Below, piece by piece: positions 40,259 to 52,124 of a stretch of 64,000 nt of DNA; the first letter of the stretch is position 1; each line of letters begins with the position of its first letter. The DNA is taken from assembly GCF_009730915.1 (NCBI RefSeq), contig NC_052475.1:25853016-25917015 (forward strand). The letters are read 5' to 3'. The notes under the pieces were generated by a model. It ran no database searches and was not told where the DNA came from. It was given only the letters and a program-made list of their open reading frames with translations. The position numbers and the translations under genes were made by a program. This DNA comes from Dioscorea cayenensis subsp. rotundata (lineage: Eukaryota; Streptophyta; Magnoliopsida; Dioscoreales; Dioscoreaceae).

Positions 40259-41271
40259 TGTCATGTACATGGAAGGGTTCTTCCTCGTTATTTATGGTGC
40301 TGAAGTCCACAAGGAGGTCGACTCTTCATATCCGAGAAAAATTAAACGCACGAGTGGACGCATATCGATCGACGACAACGAACCGGTGTTCGGATATTTA
40401 GGTATCGCGGCATAAGAATTAACGGCCATTAATTTTCATGCACTCTGGATACCATAACCTCGCCACCCACCACGCTACACCCGCCAACAATCTCGGATCA
40501 AACGAAAAGATCACCGCTTTACGCAGACTTTGAGAATTTACATCGTTAATATGAAACGTATACATGTAAAAGATAATGTTAAACCCTGAGACTGACAAGT
40601 ATTAAACTGGATATGTACAATTATTAAACATATTAGTAATATATTTAAACCCGGATAATAGCAAATAGTTAAAACATTATTTAAAAATATGTAAATAGAT
40701 AACCATAAACGAGAAGCAACTTTTACAACGAAATGAACTCGCTTTTCAAACGAGACGTACAATGGCACACGCTCGCTTCGACAATAAAATCGACTACGTC
40801 TCATTCAAGACGAAGTCAGACTGACCAATCCGACTGGAAATCAACTTCATTTTCTCTGGAGAAACCGATTTATATATTTCGTATGATAAACTTCACCCAG
40901 ACTACCACAAATGATCGCCATAATAAACACCGCGAATGGTCAAACCTGATAAAGAACGGGAGATTCTCACCAGTACACTGAAACCTAGCAGAATCGAAGT
41001 CGAACAACTCAAACGAGGAGAAACGAGGAGAACAACAAGATGTAATGCAACTCCTAGGCATTGCTTTATCGAAAACCAAGCGAAAAGCTCAAAAAGGTCT
41101 GAACATGATGCGATTTTAGCTTTTCCTTTCCCACCATTTTCAAGCTAAAAACTGGGATTTCACAAACACTGAATCTATCTGAAAGTGAACTGTAGGGGTA
41201 AAAAGGAAGCTTAAACACTAACTGAGCCATCGGGTCTGCGTAAAAGTAGGAGGGGTTTTTGGGAAGTTTTT

Positions 41272-41830
41272 GAAAAATTACGATGACTTAACGAGTAATT
41301 TTTCTTCCTTATTTTTATTTATAAACTTATTTTTTATTTTTGCTTTTATAAAACATTTTTTGTTGTTATTTTTTATTTTTGTTTTTTAAAAAAATATTTT
41401 TATATTTGAGAAATGAGTTTTAAAAACAATGAAATGCAGAAAGTTTTTGTTATAAAATTATACATTGTTAAAAAAAATATTGTTTCATATATATATATAT
41501 ATATATATATAAATGTATATATACTAACAAGAACCTCATGATCTATTAACATTTGGTTTATCATGTAGAGTATTTTTTGAAACTGATTTGCTATACACAT
41601 TTTTTAAATTTCTAATCCCCTATAGATAATCAAAGTGAAAACAAAAGCACATAAATAATACATAACCAAATTTTTTTTAACAATTGTAAAAAAAAACTAA
41701 AATTACTAAAATTAATAGGGATATATAATTATGTGATGTTATAGGGGTGTACATGCAAAAATATCCTTGTTTGATACCAAGTTATCCTTGCCCTTCAATG
41801 GAAGAGCCAAGCTCCAAACAGAGAACAACA
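41272..41830. other. AT-rich PRDA1 upstream region
   Basis: A (TA)n microsatellite at 41488-41510 and poly-T tracts lie between the transposon island and PRDA1. No distinct TATA box could be picked out of the AT-rich background. Confidence 0.45.
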
Positions 41831-44800
41831 ATGGTGGTAGGGGTTCTCTTCTCCCCACTCTCCTCCCTCTGTACACCGTCTTCTCTCGCTGCAACCCCAC
41901 CCTCACATCCCTCACCATTGCTCAACATCCCCTCCATCTCCTTCTCCACTGACAAGCGCCGCCGTTCCACCTCTTTCCGCTGCTCCGTGCACGGTTCCAC
42001 CGCCAGAACCTCTTTCCCCACTCCCGAGAACTCTGAAAGTTGGGACTCTGAGGATTACCAGATCTTCCTCAAAGGCGGCGACCAGGTCATCTCTGTCCTC
42101 CAGGAGATGCTCAAGCTGGTAGTCTAATTGCTCATCCAAATGCCAGCCTTTTTCCATTTGTGATTCTAATTTACTTTTCTCTTGATACTTTTCTTTGATC
42201 TAGCTTGAAGACATGGATATGGATGAGGACTCGGAGAAGGCGGCGGTGCAGGTGGTGGCACAGGGAGTGGTGGGCAAGAGAGTGGATGAGATGGAGACTG
42301 GATTTATGATGGCTCTTGACTACATGATTGGCGTTGCTGAGAAGGATGGGGATGATCAGGTTATTGTTATCTTGTGATCGATGTCTCATTTTCTTTCTTA
42401 GCTTTTTGTTCTGTGAGGGCTATTGTCAAAATCTTCTTTGTGCTCACAAGTGATGAACTGACGCGTGTTGATTTTTGTTACCTTTCGGTTCTGCATTCTC
42501 GTTTGTCATTCACATAGTTGGAAAACGAAAGTTTAGTTACAAAGAAATTACTTTCTGTGGAAAATTTGATGTAGCTGATGAAACTTACACATCAATGTCC
42601 CTAATGATCTTCTGTTCTTCTTTCATGTAGGATGCTGTTGAAACTTATTCTTGTAGAGCTAACACATTTAGTTGGATTGATGATTATTTGATGCAAAATT
42701 TCGTTCGAGTTATACTGCAATTAATCTTGTGAGATACTAGGTTTACTGGTCTATATGATAGTTTGTGCATTAGAAACTAGTTTAGAAACTACATCCTTGA
42801 GATATGTAAGCATCCAACTTGTTGCACATGATTCTTTGATGTGGCAACTATATAAAGATAATGCAAAATGGGAAGAGATTCCTATACCTGATATCATTTT
42901 GAGCTGGAAGATTGATGAGGGCAATATATTGGCATATCAATGGCGGGTTGAGTTATTATTCAGTTTGTACTCATTCAATGTCTTTAGTTTATTCTAAAAT
43001 CTGCATTTTTCTGATTGAATTCATTGTTCTTGCTCATATAGCGCAAGTCTCTTTTGGAGGTGATCAAGCAAACAGTCTTAGACCATCTTACCAAGAAGTG
43101 CCCCCCACATGTGAGTCCAGTCTCAGTATTTTGTTGGTAAACTGATTTTAGTTCTGAGAAGTAACTGAATGAACACTGGTTATAGGTTCAAGTGATTGGC
43201 CTACTTTGCCGAACTCCTCAAAAGGAAAGTCGGCATGAATTATTGCGTCGGGTAGCTGGAGGTGGTGGTGTGTTCAAAGGCGAAAACAGCACCAAGGTTC
43301 ATCTCCCCGGAGCAAATCTGGATGACATAGCTAAACAAGCTGATGATTTATTGGAGGTATGCCTCATTTTAGGTGTTTGGTTTGTATTTAACAAGGTAGT
43401 ATTATTGTGTTTGACATTGAATTATTGGAGGATCTAATGATACTCAATGGGCTATTTTCTCTACCACCTAAATCCGGTTTACACCTCTCCGGAAGGATTT
43501 TCTATAAATATCAAAACTAATGGAAATTATATGGTGTGCTTATCCTATAATTCACAGTGGCAATAAATTCATGCCGATCCTTGACCAAACATTTCTTCTC
43601 TTTATAATACCAGAACCATGGTTAGGATCTCATTCTGACCACTATAAATTATGCTTCTTATAATTTAGTTTATATTTTCTGCATATGCACTTTGCTTATT
43701 CCCATGATCTGTACCGTTTTTGCTTTGATCTTGACACATGATTGTTGGAAACTAAACAATAATTAGTTGTCAGATTATTTTCACAGCCACTTATGAGCTT
43801 TTTGGCAATCAAGATAGAGGACCATATTGTTCAGTGAGATGGAGTACATAATTGAACAAGAGTCTAACTAATTCATTGAATTGGTACTTTCCTGAGAAAC
43901 TATTGTTTTTGTGAGTTGTGGTGTACAATTTTTGCAAACTGCCTTCCAAAGGTAAAGTAGACATTGTTTGATTGAGGACCTGCAAAGTGATTCTTTCTTA
44001 GAAGCAATAGTACCTTGCGTATTGACAAGTACCTATTGAGATTGATAAACTGTCAGGGGCTTATCAATTATTGATTCCTCTATAGCCCAAAAGGTTTAGA
44101 ATTTTCTCTGTTAACTGGATTTTCATCCTGGAGTAGGATGATCGAATAATACACTCTTATCACCTTGTTGAGTATTTTCATCTTTTAGAAATTTCAAGTA
44201 AATGAATCAGTATCCCCACTTGACCTGTTAATTTCCCCAACTTTTATGTATTCCTTTTGTAAAGAAAAGTTGTAACAGATGTAAAGATTATGCACAGTGA
44301 GAATTCTGCTCAATTATAGTCATATTATAAACTTTAAGAACCACGGGCCTTGTTGATTTTACACCTGCAGACAATGGAAGCCAGACCCACTATTCCAGAT
44401 AGAAAACTCCTTGCAAGACTTGTGTTAATCAGAGAGGAAGCCCGGAATATGATGGGTGGCGGGTTACTAGATGAGAGAAATCATCGTGGTCTTAGCACAT
44501 TGCCTGAAGCTGAGGTATGCTGTCTGCTTCCTTTTTAGTCTTTCCTTGTCTTTCAAGACATATTTGTATGAATTTACATTCATAGGCCCACTTATGTTAA
44601 TAATGGAAATGTCAAATATGGTTTACTGGATTTGGTTGTAAAGATACTCTATGGTTTCCTTTTTAATGTGATAGTTGTAGATGAAGAAGGAACCTCCTTC
44701 AAGTGCATGTTTTGGCTAGCTTACTTGTTCAATCTATACTCTCATGTGAAAGAAATTAATTAGATCAGTTTGCTTAACACTTCACATATTTTAATAAACA

Positions 44801-46173
44801 TATTAGTTTAGCTGCAGATGTCAACATCCTTGTGACATCTGAAAAAATAGATTCAAGTAAAGAAAATCAGGTTTTTGTTGCAAAGAAGCTCAATAAGCTA
44901 ATGTAGTAAATGCTGAATTCTCAAACTCCACTGGTCTTAATTCAAAACTAAAAAGAAAAGCCATTGAAATTTTAAAATAAATAAATAAATAAAACTAATC
45001 TAGTTTTTATTTGTCATTCATGAATTTGTGCTAATGCTATTGTTCTTGCCTGTGTTTTTCTTGGCTCACAAGTGAAAATCTATTGCTTTTATTTCTATGT
45101 TTGGTGAATGAAATGGATGCAGTAAATGCCTGTGCATATATTCATCTCTAAACTCATAAATTCTGCATTAGCTGAAAGAAAAATGAGGAACTTGGATTAA
45201 CATGTGTCATACTCTGTGACCAGGACTCTTCAAACAACTCAACCATCTCTGAGAATTTTATCTTGATTAAAAAAATATATATATTTTTTGGTTTCATTTT
45301 GATTTTAAAGAAATTGACACCTCTTTGTGTGATCTTGTTTGATTTTTAAATTCAAAGTAGATGCCATTTACCTGCTTATCAGAATTATGATTTTTTTTTT
45401 TTCATCATTTTTGTTCCCTTTTCCTTTCATTGAGGATCAATGTAAATGCAGGTGAATTTCTTGAGCAAGTTGGTGGCCTTGAAACCAGGAAAACGTGTCC
45501 AAGAAATGATCAGTAAGGTGATGCATGGGAAAGATGAAGGTGCTGACAACAATTTCAATTTAGATGAAGATCTTACAGAGGAACAGCGGACGGTGGGCGG
45601 GATAGCAGGAAGAGTAAGTTTTCTCATTGTTAAATTTGCAACATCCAGCTAGTCAGCCTTCATAAATTTCGGTTATATCAAAGGGAAGCTGATCGTATGG
45701 TGATAAATACTAACCTTCTGATCCTTGCAATCCTGCCTTTCTCAGGGAAGTGTTTCAGGTCGTAAAGCACGGCCTGTTCGTCCGGGCATGTTCCTGGAGA
45801 CTGTTTCCAAGGTGTTTCTATTTTGAATTTTGGATCCTTGTATTTCGGGAAATTCTTTAAAAAAATGTATATCAAACAGATGTAGATGGATCTTTTCTAA
45901 TTCTTATATGGTGTAATAATTATATCACACAAAATCAACACGCTAAAAATTTCTCTAATCTTTCATTCGCCTTGTTAGGTCTTGGGTGGAATCTATTCTG
46001 GCAATGTATCAGGTATAACAGCACAACATCTAGAGTGGGTAAGTTCCTCACCTTTGACAATAACTGTTTTCTCTCTTTGGAATTTAATTCACAGCTTGTT
46101 ACCTTGCACATTATTCGCTGGTTCTCAGGTTCATCAGAAGACCCTTCAAATTCTTCAAGAAATGGCCTTCTAA
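41831..46173 (+). CDS. PRDA1: PRDA1, plastid-encoded polymerase-related protein
   Basis: Plastid nucleoid protein needed for activity of the plastid-encoded RNA polymerase and chloroplast development (Arabidopsis At5g48470). Nine exons, all phase 0: 41831-42118, 42204-42359, 43042-43110, 43186-43356, 44371-44514, 45452-45613, 45746-45811, 45979-46038, 46129-46173; 386 residues. An N-terminal Ser/Pro-rich, Arg-containing segment ending near SFRCSV looks like a chloroplast transit peptide. Recognised blocks: FLKGGDQVISVLQEML, GKRVDEMETGFMMALDYM, CPPHVQVIGLLCRTPQKESR, VHLPGANLDDIAKQADDLLE, DRKLLARLVLIREEARNMMG, RPVRPGMFLETVSKVLGG, GNVSGITAQHLEWVHQKTLQ. I prefer Met 41831, since Met 41798 adds acidic residues (MEEPSSKQRTT) to the transit peptide; either is possible. 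The frame is intact. Confidence 0.93.
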
Positions 46174-47841
46174 TTCCATATCGATAGTCGTTACCCGAGA
46201 GAGAGCTCAGTGCTTCTCCCTGACCTTGTGGTTCATGAAGTAAAACAGTTCCCAAACCAAGCAAAGCAGTTGGTAAATAATATTCATCATCTAAATTCAT
46301 GTCAACACAACCATATTTGCTGATCATTAACCACATGTGTGTTCTTGCCCAAAGGCCCTGTGCCAAAGTTCAGAAATCAGTAACTGTAGCTGATCTAATG
46401 GTCTGTTTGAATACTGTGGATTCTTTGGCGGACTTGTACTGCTTTAGGTTTTGTCTTGTCTCTGCCAGACATGCCTACCCAACAGCAGCAGATAGTGTTA
46501 TTGAAGCCCATGAGAAGCTTCAATAAGACTATATCTTATATGATATGCAATGTCCCTGTTGAAGATAACAAGGAGGCCCAAGACTTCAATCATAGACCTA
46601 TTGCTGCAAAGTATGTTTATCAAATTAGAACTCACTTTGTCTCTTATAATGGCACAAATGTTCTCTTCTAGTTTCTTCCATCTTTTTTGTTATATGCATG
46701 ACATATCAAGTTGGTAAAATTATTGGAAGGTGCCACTTTGTTGTTCCACCATTGGATGATGGTTTGTGAGATTATGTACAGTGGAAAATTATATATATAT
46801 ATAATATATATATATATGAGTGCGCATCATCTTATTGTGAATTTTTTTATTTGAGTTAATATATTTATAAATAATAATACAGGAAAAAATGGGATGCACA
46901 AGTATTGTTACTATTTCAACTCATTCATTTTCTCAAGGATGCTTTTTAATATCTAAGTATAATATATATATATAGTTTCCCTTTTCCTGCTGTTCCTTAT
47001 AGATGTTAGATTCTTGCAAATGTAGTCATGCCACTATTATTTTATTAATTTACAATTTTACGCATGCAGAAGCCAAAATATGAGCATCTTGGATTGTCCT
47101 TAAAGAAGATCTTTTGTGCAGGAGGATGTCCTACCAATGTTGGCCCTAGAGGCTATTAGTCGGAGCCTATGAAGTTTCTAAATAATGTGCATTGTAACTT
47201 GTAAGTGAGACAAAAGTAGCGATGCAGACATTGACCTATAATTAATCATTGATTGATTAACCAGACTGAGGCATTTTGTGTATATATAACTCTAATATAA
47301 TAACATGCGAAAAATTCACACTTAAATCTAATACATAACAATCCAATATATATATATATATATATGTTAACTTACATGTGTATGACTGATGATTAAAATT
47401 TTAGAAACAAAATTAATTATGGGGAGAAAAATGAAGAAGCTAACACAGATACTAGTGAAAAAGAACAAAACAATAGCATTGAAAAAAAGAAAGATAAAAA
47501 AAACTTAAAAACAAATAAAAAAAGCACAAAGATTAGATAGTACACATGAGGGACTTAATGGTAATTCCAAGAAGGGTCCGGAAGCATCCGATGGGTGGAA
47601 GCCTGGAGGAGTACTACCTGCATGTGTGTCCTTTGGAGAAAAGGATCTCAGAGCACAGCTATTTTTCATACTCTTTTGGCACTTAGTCCTTAAATATTTA
47701 TATATTTCTCTGTGTATATATATACACCACTTTGTACCTTTTTCCCACTAAACACCACCACCACCACCTCTTTCTTTCTATGCAACTTCTGCAGACCCCA
47801 AACCCTAATCACCTCTCATTCCTTATCCCTTGCCAACAACC
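46174..47841. other. PRDA1 3' region and EPFL9 upstream region
   Basis: 46174-46680 may be PRDA1 3' UTR or an untranslated exon; short open frames here have no recognisable protein. TA-rich patches at 46791-46818 and 47346-47365. A GC-richer stretch at 47570-47650, then TATA-rich DNA near 47697-47725 and a leader with CACCACCACC before the EPFL9 ATG. Confidence 0.5.
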
Positions 47842-48385
47842 ATGGCCATGAAAAGACCTAAAAAAACCACCTATCTCTTCTTCTTCTTCCTATCCACTCT
47901 CCTCTTCTCCACTCTACTCTCCAATATTCCAGGTCATTTCCCTAGCTTTTTTATATATCTTCTTCATATATATTAATAATAATAATAATATATATATATA
48001 TATATATGTCCATCCCCACTACTTACATTCTTCTTTCTTTATCTTCAGGTATTCATGCTGCAGATAAACTAAATGTGAGACTTCTCTGCATATGAACTTA
48101 ATTAGCTATGCATGCATGCCATGCCATGCCTTCTTCTTCTTCTTCTTCTTCTTCTTCTTCTTCTTCTTCTTTTTTTGTTTAGTGATATATATATAATGTG
48201 GTTATATGTTTTTGTGTTTGTTTGGATAGAATGTGAGAAGGTTGATGATAGGTTCAATGGCTCCTACTTGCACTTATAATGAGTGTAAAGGTTGTAGATT
48301 CAGGTGCAAAGCTGAGCAAGTTCCTGTGGATGCTAATGACCCTATCAACAGTGCATACCATTACAGGTGTGTTTGCCATGGTTGA
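47842..48385 (+). CDS. EPFL9: EPFL9/STOMAGEN secreted peptide
   Basis: Secreted cysteine-rich peptide that promotes stomata by competing with EPF1/2 at ERECTA-family receptors. Exons 47842-47932, 48049-48074, 48230-48385; phases 1 and 0; 90-residue precursor. N-terminal basic residues (MAMKRPKKT) are followed by a hydrophobic signal (YLFFFFLSTLLFSTLLS). The C-terminal 45-residue mature region has all six cysteines: APTCTYNECKGCRFRCKAEQ and SAYHYRCVCHG. Identity to Arabidopsis stomagen is very high, with changes such as Met for Thr in IGSMAP and a final Gly for Arg. The propeptide is unusually short: the middle exon is only 26 bases. The second intron holds a long CTT repeat. Confidence 0.96.
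48130..48171. repeat. (TTC)n microsatellite in EPFL9 intron 2
   Basis: About 13 TTC units, ending in poly-T, about 60 bases before the acceptor of the mature-peptide exon. It lies in the pyrimidine-tract region and could affect splicing if it varies in length. Confidence 0.95.
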
Positions 48386-51300
48386 CATGGCTTGCATGGT
48401 ATTAATTTAATTATACTAGTTTCTGTTTCTGCTTGTGCTCATCATTCAGATATAGTTGAGCATTGTTTTTCTTAATTTTCTCTGCTTCTGCTTTTGGACA
48501 TTTTGTAATATGTTGTCCTCTTCCTATATGTACTCTCTTTCTTTTTAGTGTTTAATTTCAGAGGTTTTATTTCTACTCTCTCTCTCTCTCTCTGTGCATG
48601 TTATTTTCCCATGAGATTAATAAATCAATAATAGCATGAGGTCTAAGATAATTCTTTTATATATCTTCTTATATGTGTACGTATGTATGTACATATGCAT
48701 AATGTATGTATGTATGTATATACGGAGAGAATGTAATATAGCATGTATTTTGAGGCTTACATTATAAAAACTATAGTGAAACCAAAGTTCATGTAATTGA
48801 TATATTCATGATGAAAATTAAACAAAATAAATATTTTAAGTTCAGAATTTGAATGATAGCTCACATTCATAAACTTAATGATTTTTTTAGGCATATTATA
48901 TATTTTCACATTTACCGAAATAAAATATGTAAAAAAAACTTAAACCTTGTGGTTTATCCATTTTTTTTTTTTAAAAAAAAAAGCAATAGGGTCCATGAAA
49001 TCATGGAGAAGATGGCCAACAATCAGAGGCTAAGGTTGTGTTTGAATTGAAAGAAGCGCATGAATGCATGCATGTATATATCATGCATGTTCATGTTCTA
49101 GGACCATCCCAAAATTCCGGATGAACCTTTTGGTAATTGGTAGGACCATGATACATGCCACGCCACTTACTAGAGACACCAACCACTGTTATCACATGTG
49201 AACTACTCAGAAATAATTCACTCTTGGTAGACCCCCACCGACCACCACGCATATATATATATATATATATATATTTACATTTATATTTATACTACGAGCT
49301 TGAGCTACTTCAGTCGCTAGAGGTTGTAAGTGGTTTGAGTGAAAAGAATTTATCTTTTTCTGATTGATTGATTTGCACTTATTGTGGTGTTATTTCATCA
49401 GACTTATGTAAAGAAAGATCAAGTAGTAGCTAGATATCATAAACAAATCCTGAAAGTGTTAGGCATGTATCCATCAACATTCAACAAGAATGTGCATCTT
49501 CTATCTTTGTGTGGTGATCGATATGATCAATTTTTTAGCCAACGACTAAATGGTTTATTAATATACGGGTCACTAATAGAACTCTATATCGAATGATGAG
49601 AGCTCGATTCTCGGCTAAAGACACATTTTTGAGAGATGTGAGCGGTGGTTGTGTGCGGGTGGTCCTAATACCTATGTGTTGTTTCACCGAGATTTGTGTA
49701 TGTCCCTGATAGTTTAACATGACTTTCGGGTTATCTTTTTAAAAAACATGATCATCTCTTAAAAACTTTTTATGCCCTCCATATTATATATGCACAATAA
49801 AGTAATTAATTTGATGATAAATAAAGGTAATGGAGTAATTGTAGTACATGTCACTGTCCTTGATAAGATGGATGGCATGGGAACGTGCCTCTTAGTATTA
49901 TTCATTGCACAAATTTCAATTGATGGAATGATCATGAAAAGATGAACAAGAAGAACATCAACTCATAGAATTGGATGTTGATGAATATGATGACATGCAA
50001 AGAATATTTGTAAAGGGAAATAATTCTAAAGAATAACTAATTTAGAGAATATCTATATATATGACTATATATCCATATCCATATCCATATCCATGTTTTT
50101 AAAATAAGATTTAGCAAGTTTTGACATTGTTTCCATTGATTATATTATTAATAAAAATATATATCATTCAATTTAAATGGGCCCATTAGAATACATAAAT
50201 CAGTAGTTGTTTTTATATTGTATAATTCAATTTCTGTAAGTTAATAAATGAATCAATTTTATAGGTTATGTGATATCACATTTCTCTCTGTACTAAAAAA
50301 GTAGAGGGGTTTGATTTCTACTCATGACTTTTCACTTGTCATGATTCTTCAAACTAAATAAATAAATAATTAAAAATTCAATTGAAATAAACACAAGCTC
50401 ATCTAATAATTTAAATTGAGTATAAAGAGTTTTGTAATATATAGCACATGATTTGTGGAAAAAAAGTTACTTTGATTGTGAAAAGTGAGAGCTATTATTA
50501 AAATTATTCTAAACATATTATTAGATATATTATAATAAATATTATATTCTAATATAGAAAAGTAGACGGTGGGTAATACCATTAACTAACATATAAAATA
50601 TTAAAAAGTTAACTTTCTTTTAAAATATAATTGTATATGTATGCAGAGTGTTTATCCATATATTACAAATATATATATATATATATATTATCTGACTTAT
50701 TTTCCATGCTATTACTTATAGGCTTCGTTAAAATACCAATGGTCATCATTACCACTTTTTTGCCCTTAAATCGCTTATAATTCATATGTTTTTCCCGAAT
50801 CATTATCTCTCCTCCACTAATAAATAATATATAACAGAAAACATATTCAAAGATATTCATGATAATAGATATTTTACATATATATATATATATATATATC
50901 AGAAAAATAGTGAAAAAGGGATAACAATCATAAATATTGGCTTAGTAAAACTTTATAAATGTGTAACTAAATTAAAAAATTAGATCAATAAATAAAAATA
51001 AATCAACAGTGAATGTCAACTGAGACAAGAATTAAAAAACAGCAAAGAATAATCATAAGCAATAAGAAAAAATTTACAAGGAGATTAAAAAATTAGACCA
51101 CAAAAACAATACTGTTAACAAGACTAATTAAGAAATCTAAAACTGTCCCATCAAAATAATCCTTCTGATGTGAGTTGAGATTTTCTGAAAGAGATTGCAA
51201 ATTAGCTGTTGATCTACCATTAGTTGTATCAGTTACATAAAATTAAATGATTAATATGAATAATTAGGCCCAAAACAAAAGAAAAAAAAATTAAGAAAAA

Positions 51301-51709
51301 ACTGGGACCATCTTCAGTTTATGATGATAGAGATGAGAGGGAGCATTTTGTTAGTAGGATCCAACTGGATAACATCTAAGCAAAAGCTATTGCTTATTAA
51401 TATAGTCAGCTATCTTATTTATTAAAGAAATTAATCAGAGTACTGTTTTCTTTTTCATTTATTTTATGATTCATCCCAATGTTTTTTATTAAAAAAAATG
51501 TTGTCAGGTCATATGGATTCCTAACAACAAGAACCATATATATATATATATATATATAGATAAAATTTGATTTTAATCTCTTGCCAAAGTGAACTCATGA
51601 TGTTTGTGATAAAATTAGTACTGGTAGTTAAAATGCAGCAATTTAACAAACCACCAAACAAACAAATAAAGGAAATGAAGTCTTTTACTTTGCTTTATTT
51701 CACATATAC

Positions 51710-51740
<31 letters not shown>

Positions 51741-51938
51741 AAAGAAATTAATATACCTTGATTCTTCCTGAATCAAACTGAGAATATCTTTTAGTGTTGA
51801 ATATAAAATACAACAAACCAGAACAATGCATGATTTATACACCCACACACAGAGACACACACATCAACAACATAAAACAAGAAAGCATAAGAAAGAAGCC
51901 ATGAAACCAGTTTATAGAGGCCAATATTGGTAGCACCT
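48386..51938. other. EPFL9 3' flank and AT-rich intergenic DNA
   Basis: 3' UTR to about 48630 with a (CT)n run at 48577-48593, then (TATG)n near 48680-48720 and TA tracts at about 49251-49273, 50669-50688, 50879-50899, 51537-51558 and 51709-51740. ATCCAT repeats near 50070-50094. No gene recognised. Confidence 0.6.
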
Positions 51939-52124
51939 TCAGAGGTTTGTATTACCATTATTAGAAGAATGATGGACAGTGTTCTTGTTCCTCATGGAAG
52001 AAGAAGAAGAAGAAGAAGAAGAAGGCATTGTGCAATGGTGAACAGGATACTTGGAAGCATACAACTCCATTTTCCTCAAAACAGCTTGACCAAGTGAGGG
52101 TAACTTGCTTTGAATTCCTTCCAT
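51939..52124 (-). CDS. Small Ser-run protein, uncertain
   Basis: Single open frame of 61 residues: MEGIQSKLPSLGQAVLRKME, then ELYASKYPVHHCTMP, a run of nine Ser from (GAA)n/(TCT)n DNA, and a polar tail with TVHHSSNNGN. The N-terminal half reads like a real amphipathic helix and a short conserved segment. The ATG directly follows an acceptor-like ATACAG, so an untranslated or coding upstream exon may exist. I do not recognise the family. The downstream (minus) 3' flank is AT-rich. Confidence 0.45.
   Translation of the reverse strand: MEGIQSKLPSLGQAVLRKMELYASKYPVHHCTMPSSSSSSSSSMRNKNTVHHSSNNGNTNL

Larger units (their letters stand above)
35661..41271. mobile_element. Degraded Mutator-like element / CpG-rich island, 5.6 kb
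   Basis: Its base composition differs sharply from both sides: frequent CG dinucleotides, TCG, and many TTTAAAC-type words. The left end (GAAAATCTGCCAAAAACCCT) resembles the reverse complement of the right end (AAAAACTTCCCAAAAACCCC), an imperfect inverted terminus about 5.6 kb apart. On the minus strand, 38060-38395 encodes MuDR-transposase-like N-terminal segments across a frameshift: RRFVSVEHFEDVLE, then FDFKVA, then CRW. No intact transposase remains. A related sequence block occurs twice (38625-38900 and 40715-40985). I saw no clear target duplication, so the exact borders are approximate. Confidence 0.6.

Noticed and set aside
45935-46366. 143-codon minus-strand frame
   Set aside because: Antisense to PRDA1 exons 8-9 and intron; no known domain. 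Shadow frame.
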